7,238 nt of DNA from Acetobacter sp. CAG:977 (GTDB lineage Bacteria > Pseudomonadota > Alphaproteobacteria > CAAGCB01 > CAG-977), in contig HF994932.1 in the NCBI GenBank assembly GCA_000434295.1, positions 120,942 to 128,179 on the forward strand, written 5' to 3'. Under the pieces are notes generated by a model. It had not been told where the DNA came from. It saw only the letters and a list, made by a program, of their open reading frames with translations, and searched no databases. Position numbers and translations under genes: made by a program. Within the stretch, counting starts at the first letter, position 1, and every line of letters begins with the position of its first letter. Positions 1-4,217 of the stretch are shown here, piece after piece.

Positions 1-136
1 ACGCGGGCTTTGTTTCTTTTTCTTCCGAAGCGGGCTCTGAAGAAAAATCGGATTCGTCAAACAGATCGTCCAGGCTTTGGGCGAAAAGAGATCCGGAAAA
101 ACAAAGGAATAGTCCGAAAATAAAAAACTTTTTCAT
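1..136 (-). CDS. Secreted protein of unknown function, N-terminal fragment
   Basis: The reading frame starts at an ATG whose first base is position 136 and runs off the left edge, leaving 45 residues. It opens with a clear Sec signal peptide: MKKFF, then a hydrophobic stretch to about residue 18 and the cleavage-like site SLFAQ (cut probably after A19). The mature part begins SLDDLFDESDF and becomes rich in Ser, Glu and Lys (SSEPASEEKETK), suggesting a flexible, charged periplasmic or exported segment. A GGGAG ribosome site sits 3 bases upstream of the ATG. No lipobox cysteine is visible, so it is probably not a lipoprotein. The family cannot be recognised from this fragment. The gene is divergent from the LOG gene, with 93 bp between the two starts. 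Confidence 0.7.
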   Translation of the reverse strand, partial: MKKFFIFGLFLCFSGSLFAQSLDDLFDESDFSSEPASEEKETKPA

Positions 137-182
137 TACTCCCGCCCGAATTTAAGGAAAGATTTAACCATCAATTTTTATG

Positions 183-212
183 ATTATAGGCATATCCCTT
201 TATTTTTTTAAA
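183..212 (-). promoter_or_regulatory. Putative sigma-70-type promoter for the leftward secreted-protein gene
   Basis: Read on the minus strand, 188-183 is an exact TATAAT, and TTTAAA lies at 212-207, 18 bases upstream of it. Transcription would begin near position 176, giving a leader of about 40 nt before the ATG at 136. The -10 box is perfect but the -35 box is weak and the region is AT-rich, so chance is possible. Confidence 0.35.
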
Positions 213-229
213 CAGGAAGAATAATAAAT

Positions 230-808
230 ATGTCAAAAATCAGGTCATTAGGCGTGTTTTGCGGTTCCGCAAACGGGAAAAACCCCGCTTTTATCAAAGC
301 GGCTTATGAATTGGGACAGTTGTTGGGCAAAAAAGGAATCCGTCTGATCTACGGCGCGGGACATACCGGCATGATGGGCGCCGTTGCCGAAGGCGCTCTT
401 GATGCGGGCGGCGAAGTCGTCGGCATTATCAACGATCTGTTGCAAAGCCGGGAAGTCCAACGTTTAAAGCTGACCGAATTAAAAGTTTTGCCTTCCATGC
501 ATGTCAGAAAAGACGCCATGTTCGAAGCATCCGACGCATTTTGCGTCCTGCCCGGCGGCATCGGAACGCTGGACGAAGTCTTTGAAATCGTTACCTTGAA
601 GCAAATCGGCGAAAATAATAAGCCCATCATTCTGTATAACGCGTTCGGTTTTTGGGAACCCTACCGCCAAATCATCAACACGTTAATTCAAGAAGGCTTT
701 GTGCGCCCCGAACATGCCGACTTGGTAACTTATGTCGACAGCGTTGACGAAATTCTGCCCGCCATCGAAGCCGAATTGGAAAAAAACGAACACAAAAAAG
801 CAGGCTAA
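230..808 (+). CDS. LOG family protein (TIGR00730-type nucleoside 5'-monophosphate phosphoribohydrolase)
   Basis: This 192-residue cytosolic protein has the length and layout of the LOG (lysine decarboxylase-like, Rossmann fold) family. Characterised members hydrolyse N6-modified AMP (cytokinin riboside 5'-monophosphates) or AMP to free base plus ribose 5-phosphate. Visible signatures are an N-terminal beta strand and Gly-rich turn (LGVFCGSANG, residues 7-16), the nucleotide-binding region YGAGHTGMMGAVAEGAL (41-57), the HVRKDAMF motif with R93 (91-98), and PGGIGTLDE (108-116), whose E116 is the expected catalytic acid. The start has an AGGAAGA ribosome site at 214-220, 9 bases upstream. Many proteins of this family were misannotated as lysine decarboxylases; the PGGxGTxxE motif argues against that activity. 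The physiological substrate in bacteria is often unknown, and the neighbours give no hint. The stop codon overlaps that of the convergent downstream gene. Confidence 0.93.
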   Translation: MSKIRSLGVFCGSANGKNPAFIKAAYELGQLLGKKGIRLIYGAGHTGMMGAVAEGALDAGGEVVGIINDLLQSREVQRLKLTELKVLPSMHVRKDAMFEASDAFCVLPGGIGTLDEVFEIVTLKQIGENNKPIILYNAFGFWEPYRQIINTLIQEGFVRPEHADLVTYVDSVDEILPAIEAELEKNEHKKAG

Positions 809-1692
809 CGCGGCAATAACATCGCCAAAGCCGTGTATTCCGGCATCATCAGATAGCTGCGGCTGAACGATATGCCGATCAGTTCCGAAGGCAGTATCCC
901 CAAAAGATCGGATTGAACTTTTGCGGGACACGTCTCGGGAGTTCCGAAAAAATGAAGCGGACCGACGCAAACGCCTTCTTTGGTCATAACGGTCGCGGCG
1001 TATTCCGTCATCGCCTTTAACAGCTCTGCCGCGTAACCGCTTAACAGTCCTGCCTCTTCGAAACGTTCCTCCTTTTGCCACTGTTTGACGGTTTCCGATA
1101 CCGTTTTGCCCAGATTCACGGCTATCAGCCCCGCAACGTCGCATGCTCCCGACGATTCCGTTTGCTTAAACCTGTCGCATACGCAACAGCCGTTTGCCAA
1201 ACGCGAAAAATGTAATTCGGGGCTGGCGTCTTTTTCATTTTTGGGCAAAATCTTTAACGTTTCTCCGTCCGCCGTGCAGTGAACGTAAAAATACAGCGCC
1301 TGAGGATGAAACAATCCTTCTTCGGCGCAAACTTTCGTCAGCTCGTTTAATACCGGAACAGCCTGCATTTCCATGCGACGGCACCATTCGTCCCGAGTTT
1401 CCCCGCCTTTTTTATATCCCCATTGCGTTTCAAACAGACTTAATTCGTCTATGTACGGCGCCAAAAATTTCAGATTGTCTTCTTCTATGACCGTCGCTTC
1501 GTAATATGAAACGTCGGATAACGGCAACGCATCCTGCACGTCCGAACGACCGAATAAAAAATCCGGCAGCTCTTTATGAGCGGCTCGCGAGTTCTTTTCG
1601 TGCACGGAAAGCTCTTCCCTCTGCCCGAACAACGTGTCAACCAGCTCTTGCGCCGATGTGTCCCCGCCGTTCTTTTCTTCATTGCCCGACAT
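805..1692 (-). CDS. Free-standing MetH-type methionine synthase reactivation-domain protein, divergent
   Basis: This 295-residue protein has no cobalamin, folate or homocysteine domain. From about residue 72 to the end it follows the C-terminal activation domain of cobalamin-dependent methionine synthase (Pfam Met_synt_B12), which binds AdoMet and helps remethylate inactivated cob(II)alamin. Matching segments are FLAPYIDELSLFETQWGY (76-93; E. coli-like YIDWTPFF...W), CCVCDRF (169-175; CLADF), DVAGLIAVNLG (185-195; DYIGAFAVTGG) and the end segment GISFSRSYLMMPEYTALAML (273-292; GMKLTESFAMWPGASVSGWY). The Asp of YID is kept. The RxxxGY AdoMet-contact motif is not recognisable: the region reads GPLHFFGTPETCP (244-256). 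The protein ends where MetH continues with its last strands. The first 60 or so residues are charged and carry a repeated ELxDxLFG motif. A GGGGG ribosome site at 1702-1706 supports the start. It could reactivate a MetH encoded elsewhere, or have taken another role. Confidence 0.75.
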   Translation of the reverse strand: MSGNEEKNGGDTSAQELVDTLFGQREELSVHEKNSRAAHKELPDFLFGRSDVQDALPLSDVSYYEATVIEEDNLKFLAPYIDELSLFETQWGYKKGGETRDEWCRRMEMQAVPVLNELTKVCAEEGLFHPQALYFYVHCTADGETLKILPKNEKDASPELHFSRLANGCCVCDRFKQTESSGACDVAGLIAVNLGKTVSETVKQWQKEERFEEAGLLSGYAAELLKAMTEYAATVMTKEGVCVGPLHFFGTPETCPAKVQSDLLGILPSELIGISFSRSYLMMPEYTALAMLLPR

Positions 1693-1778
1693 GCGTGTTT
1701 GCCCCCTGCATAAATACCGACTTAACTGTAAAATTACTCCGTCATCGCCAAAATTGCCATACGCATTTTGTAAAACGG

Positions 1779-1800
1779 TTTTTATACAAGTTTATAAAAA
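1779..1800. repeat. AT-rich 8-bp inverted repeat (possible operator)
   Basis: TTTTTATA at 1779-1786 is the exact reverse complement of TATAAAAA at 1793-1800, with a 6-base centre (CAAGTT). It lies in the middle of the divergent promoter region, where a dimeric regulator or overlapping -10 boxes could sit. AT richness makes chance symmetry fairly likely. Confidence 0.35.
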
Positions 1801-1876
1801 ATGTTGACTCCTCTTCTCCGAAAGTTCATCTTCCCTCTTGGAAAAATTTTTTATATTCTGGGCTAGGTCGGAATTT

Positions 1877-1880
1877 GGAA
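1877..1880 (+). promoter_or_regulatory. Ribosome binding site that decides the mlaA start
   Basis: GGAA ends 8 bases before the ATG at 1889. An in-frame ATG at 1838 would add 17 residues in front of the lipoprotein signal and has no comparable site close upstream, so 1889 is preferred. Confidence 0.55.
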
Positions 1881-1888
1881 ATCTAAAT

Positions 1889-2683
1889 ATGAAACGGGCT
1901 CTTGTTTTTACGGCGCTGTTCATTTCATGCTTTTTTGTTTCGTCGTGCGCAACCGTCCCGACGGATCCTGCCGCACGCGCCGTTTATGAAGCCAATAATG
2001 ACCCTCTTGAACCCTTAAACCGCCAAATCTTTACGTTTAACCTGCGCGCCGACAAATACGTCATGCGCCCCGTCATTAACGGATACCGCGCCGTAACAAC
2101 TCCGAATTTTCGCAAAAACATCAGAACTTTTTTCGCCAACCTTAAAACGCCTCTGACCGTCGTCAACGATTTGTTACAATTAAACTTCGCTAATGCAGGG
2201 CTCGCTTTGTCCCGTTTCACCATTAACTCGACTTTGGGATTTTTCGGATTTTTCGACGTTGCCGACCGACTGGGAATCGCTCCGCACACCGAAAGCTTTG
2301 CCAATACTTTGGGGTATTGGGGCGTGCCGTCGGGACCGTATCTGATGTTGCCGTTGCTGGGCCCTTCCAGCATCCGCGACGCTTCGGGCATGGTAACGGA
2401 CATCTTTCTTGACCCGATTACCTACGTTTCCGCCGCAAACGGCGAAGACACCCTCTTTGCCATTTCCATCGGCGTCGACGGGCTGGAAGCCATCGTTCAA
2501 TACGAAAATATCGTCGATTTGATGGATGACGCCCGCAAAAATTCTTTGGATTTTTACGCTTATATGCGTACGATGTACCAACAACACAGAAAAGCCGCCA
2601 TCCAGGAGCTCAGAGGCGGCGGCGAAGACAATCAAAAAGCTTCTTACGAATTTTCTTTCGATGAAGAAGAAGACTGGGAATAG
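1889..2683 (+). CDS. mlaA: MlaA/VacJ family outer-membrane lipoprotein (phospholipid retrograde transport)
   Basis: MlaA forms a ring-shaped channel in the inner leaflet of the outer membrane and extracts mislocalised phospholipids from the outer leaflet, passing them to periplasmic MlaC. The 264-residue product starts with a lipoprotein signal peptide: MKR, a hydrophobic core, then the lipobox VSSC with the lipidated cysteine at 20. The next residue is Ala, not Asp, consistent with outer-membrane sorting. Family motifs appear in order: NDPLEPLNRQIFTFN (37-51), the RTFFANLKTP segment (79-88), RFTINSTLGFFG (109-120) and TLGYWGVPSGPYLMLPL followed by LGPSSIRD (140-164). The end is acidic (FDEEEDWE). 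Starting at 1838 would bury the signal peptide behind 17 extra residues, so the start at 1889 is chosen. mlaC follows after 9 bp in what is surely one transcript. The inner-membrane MlaFEDB genes are not in this window. Confidence 0.95.
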   Translation: MKRALVFTALFISCFFVSSCATVPTDPAARAVYEANNDPLEPLNRQIFTFNLRADKYVMRPVINGYRAVTTPNFRKNIRTFFANLKTPLTVVNDLLQLNFANAGLALSRFTINSTLGFFGFFDVADRLGIAPHTESFANTLGYWGVPSGPYLMLPLLGPSSIRDASGMVTDIFLDPITYVSAANGEDTLFAISIGVDGLEAIVQYENIVDLMDDARKNSLDFYAYMRTMYQQHRKAAIQELRGGGEDNQKASYEFSFDEEEDWE

Positions 2684-2692
2684 GATCTTTAA

Positions 2693-3304
2693 ATGAAACG
2701 TTTTCTTTTTGCCCTTTTAATGATTTTAACCGTTTTTCCGGCAAATGCCGCCGATGAACAACAGGTGCAAAACTTTGCTCAAAGCCTTGCCGACCAAATC
2801 ATGGAACGCGTCGTTTTGGCAAAGACGTCGCCCGCTCAAAAACGCGCCGCTTTCCGCGAAGTCTTTTTAAACGCAACGGACATCAACAAAATCGCGCGTT
2901 TTACCCTCGGACGGTATGCCCGAACGGCATCCAAAGAACAAATCGCAGCTTTTACGAACGCTTTTACGGACAACGTCATCCTGACCTGGGCAGACAGATT
3001 CGACGGTTACGCGGGCAAAGCCTTTACGTTTAAAAGCGTCCGTCAGGACAAAAACGATTTCTACGTTTCGTCCGTATTGGACGTGCCGAACACGGAAAAC
3101 GACGTCGAAATCATTTGGCGCATCAGCGCAAAGGGCGATCAGCTGAAGCTGATGGATTTGGTCGTCGAAGGCGTCAGCATGATTATGAGCTATCGCAACG
3201 AATACGCTTCCGTCCTGCAACAAAGCGGCGGCGATTTGCAAACGCTGATCAATTTGCTGAACCAGAAAAACGATGCTTTGCGAAACCCGCCGAAAAAGAA
3301 ATAA
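2693..3304 (+). CDS. mlaC: MlaC/Ttg2D (HpnM-like) periplasmic phospholipid-binding protein
   Basis: MlaC proteins carry a phospholipid across the periplasm between the outer-membrane MlaA complex and the inner-membrane MlaFEDB ABC transporter; alphaproteobacterial relatives are often labelled HpnM because of links to hopanoid loci. The 203-residue product has a Sec signal peptide (MKRFLFALLM..., cleavage probably ANA|ADEQ after residue 19). The mature part shows the family pattern: ARFTLGRYARTASKEQIAAF (68-87), a strand-rich middle, VVEGVSM (157-163), then YRNEYASVLQQSGGDLQTL and INLL (167-189), and a basic tail. The length is normal. The AGGA ribosome site (2682-2685) overlaps the mlaA stop codon, so translation is probably coupled. 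A strong terminator 9 bp after the stop closes the unit. Confidence 0.93.
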   Translation: MKRFLFALLMILTVFPANAADEQQVQNFAQSLADQIMERVVLAKTSPAQKRAAFREVFLNATDINKIARFTLGRYARTASKEQIAAFTNAFTDNVILTWADRFDGYAGKAFTFKSVRQDKNDFYVSSVLDVPNTENDVEIIWRISAKGDQLKLMDLVVEGVSMIMSYRNEYASVLQQSGGDLQTLINLLNQKNDALRNPPKKK

Positions 3305-3313
3305 TCTTTAATG

Positions 3314-3343
3314 AAGCCGCTTTGGAAACAAAGCGGCTTTTTT
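3314..3343 (+). terminator. Intrinsic terminator after mlaC
   Basis: AAGCCGCTTT (3314-3323) pairs perfectly with AAAGCGGCTT (3330-3339) around a 6-base loop, followed by a run of six T (3338-3343, overlapping the stem end). It ends the mlaA-mlaC transcript and separates it from rpsD, whose -35 box begins three bases later. Confidence 0.92.
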
Positions 3344-3345
3344 CG

Positions 3346-3373
3346 TTGACAAAGCCTTATAATTTGGTACTCT
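3346..3373 (+). promoter_or_regulatory. Probable rpsD housekeeping promoter
   Basis: A perfect TTGACA -35 box lies at 3346-3351, and TACTCT at 3368-3373 is a plausible -10 box after a 16-bp spacer. The start point would be near 3380, giving a leader of about 97 nt. A TATAAT at 3358-3363 is only 6 bp from TTGACA and cannot pair with it. The position right after a terminator and before a standalone ribosomal gene supports a promoter here. Confidence 0.6.
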
Positions 3374-3379
3374 TCCCGT

Positions 3380-3476
3380 ACTTCCGAGAATGCGGACTGT
3401 AAAGAAACAGCCCCGCCGCCGCAATAACGCGGGTCGGACTATCGGAACAACAACAAAAATATCGGAGAATAAAAAC
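3380..3476 (+). promoter_or_regulatory. rpsD 5' leader with three potential small hairpins
   Basis: Three neighbouring short inverted repeats lie between the predicted transcription start and rpsD: TCCG/CGGA (3383-3386 with 3393-3396), CTGT/ACAG (3397-3400 with 3407-3410) and CCCGC/GCGGG (3412-3416 with 3429-3433). The rest, up to the ribosome site, is A-rich and probably unpaired. S4 autoregulates through mRNA structure in some bacteria, so this may be a control leader. The stems are short and unverified. Confidence 0.3.
3464..3468 (+). promoter_or_regulatory. Ribosome binding site that decides the rpsD start
   Basis: GGAGA stands 8 bases before the ATG at 3477. It rules in the short start over the in-frame ATG at 3390, which would add 29 basic, non-conserved residues and has no ribosome site. 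Confidence 0.8.
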
Positions 3477-4091
3477 ATGTCTAAGCGTTTATCCGCTAAA
3501 TACAAAATCAACCGCCGTTTGGGACTGAACCTGTGGGGACGCGCAAAAAGCCCCGTCAACAAACGTGAATACGGTCCCGGTCAGCACGGTCAGCACAAAG
3601 GCAAACCCACCGACTACGGCTCACAATTGCTGGCAAAACAGAAATTAAAAGGCTATTACGGCAACGTTTCCGAAAAGCAGTTGCGTAAATACTACGCCGA
3701 AGCCATCCGTCGTTCGGGCGATACTTCGGAAAACCTGATCGGTTTGTTGGAAACGCGTCTGGACGCCGTCGTTTATCGCATGAAATTCGTCCCGACCGTC
3801 TTTGCCGCACGCCAGTTCGTCAACCACGGCCACATTTTGGTCAACGGAAAACACGTCAACATTCCTTCCTATCTGGTTAAAGAAGGCGACGTCATCGAAG
3901 TCCGTGAAAAATCCCGCCAGTTGGCCAGCGTCCTTGAAGCTCAGGCTTCTACGGAACGTGAAGTTCCCGAATATATGGAAGTCGATCAGAAGGCTTCCAA
4001 AGGAACGTTCCTGCACACGCCGAAACTGGCTGACGTTCCGTACCCCGTACAGATGGAACCGAATCTGGTCGTCGAATTCTATTCTCGTTAA
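3477..4091 (+). CDS. rpsD: 30S ribosomal protein S4
   Basis: S4 is a primary 16S rRNA-binding protein that starts assembly of the 30S body and contributes to translational accuracy. The 204-residue product has the usual length. It begins MSKRLSAKYKINRRLGLNLW, followed by GRAKSPVNKREYGPGQHG (21-38) and QKLKGYYGNVSEKQLRKYY (55-73), close to the alphaproteobacterial form. No cysteines are present, so this is the Zn-free type. The S4 RNA-binding domain (ETRLDAVVYRM through GDVIEV, about 92-142) is complete, as is the C-terminal end NLVVEFYSR. The gene stands alone between two strong terminators with its own promoter, as is common for alphaproteobacterial rpsD, and not in an alpha operon with rpsM, rpsK and rpoA. 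Confidence 0.98.
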   Translation: MSKRLSAKYKINRRLGLNLWGRAKSPVNKREYGPGQHGQHKGKPTDYGSQLLAKQKLKGYYGNVSEKQLRKYYAEAIRRSGDTSENLIGLLETRLDAVVYRMKFVPTVFAARQFVNHGHILVNGKHVNIPSYLVKEGDVIEVREKSRQLASVLEAQASTEREVPEYMEVDQKASKGTFLHTPKLADVPYPVQMEPNLVVEFYSR

Positions 4092-4109
4092 TTTCGAGAC
4101 ATCTCTTTC

Positions 4110-4139
4110 AAAAGCCCTCCGTTTCGGAGGGCTTTTTTT
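4110..4139 (+). terminator. Intrinsic terminator after rpsD
   Basis: AAAGCCCTCCG (4111-4121) pairs perfectly with CGGAGGGCTTT (4125-4135) around a TTT loop, and A4110 can also pair with T4136. Seven T follow at 4133-4139. It isolates rpsD from the flagellar promoter 25 bp downstream. Confidence 0.96.
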
Positions 4140-4164
4140 ATTCCTGTTTTTACTCCTCCAAAAC

Positions 4165-4182
4165 TTGGCACGATGATTGCAT
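4165..4182 (+). promoter_or_regulatory. Sigma-54 (RpoN) -24/-12 promoter of the fliK-flgD unit
   Basis: TTGGCACGATGATTGCAT matches the sigma-54 consensus TGGCACG-N4-TTGCA at every fixed position. The invariant GG is at 4167-4168 and GC at 4179-4180, exactly 10 bases apart. Transcription should begin near 4192, giving a leader of about 26 nt before fliK, with an AAGGGGA ribosome site at 4204-4210. Sigma-54 polymerase needs an AAA+ activator; in flagellar systems this is typically an FlbD- or FleQ/FlrC-type protein. I could not identify its binding site. Confidence 0.9.
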
Positions 4183-4217
4183 ATTGTTTTGCAGTCATCA
4201 TTTAAGGGGATAAAAAC

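Larger units (their letters stand above)
1693..1888. other. Divergent intergenic region between the MetH-like gene and mlaA
   Basis: These 196 bp separate two outward-facing genes, so they should hold both promoters. The strongest structure is an AT-rich dyad at 1779-1800. Plus-strand promoter-like words include TTGTAA (1768-1773) followed by TATAAA (1793-1798) at 19-bp spacing, TTGACT (1804-1809) and TATATT (1852-1857). None forms a well-spaced consensus pair, so I do not assign a specific promoter. No small gene or RNA is convincing here. Confidence 0.5.

Noticed and set aside
230..808. Lysine decarboxylase annotation for the LOG-type gene
   Set aside because: This is an old misannotation of the family; the PGGxGTxxE and RK motifs and the length of about 190 residues indicate a phosphoribohydrolase, not a PLP-dependent decarboxylase.
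683..1144. Minus-strand open frame of 153 residues across the LOG/MetH-like junction
   Set aside because: It overlaps two well-supported genes in other frames and its translation is Arg-rich without recognisable motifs.
1804..1857. TTGACT and TATATT as a promoter for mlaA
   Set aside because: The two words are 42 bp apart, and neither has a well-spaced partner; the mlaA promoter remains unassigned.
1838..1888. In-frame upstream ATG extending MlaA by 17 residues
   Set aside because: It would place polar residues ahead of the lipoprotein signal peptide; the ATG at 1889 has a suitable GGAA site and gives an ideal signal with the lipobox cysteine at 20.
3358..3363. Perfect TATAAT near the rpsD -35 box
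   Set aside because: It lies only 6 bp from TTGACA, and no acceptable -35 box is found 16-18 bp upstream, so it is not assigned as the functional -10.
3390..3476. In-frame upstream ATG extending S4 by 29 residues
   Set aside because: The extension is not part of S4, has no ribosome site, and MSKR is the conserved beginning of alphaproteobacterial S4, with GGAGA correctly spaced before it.
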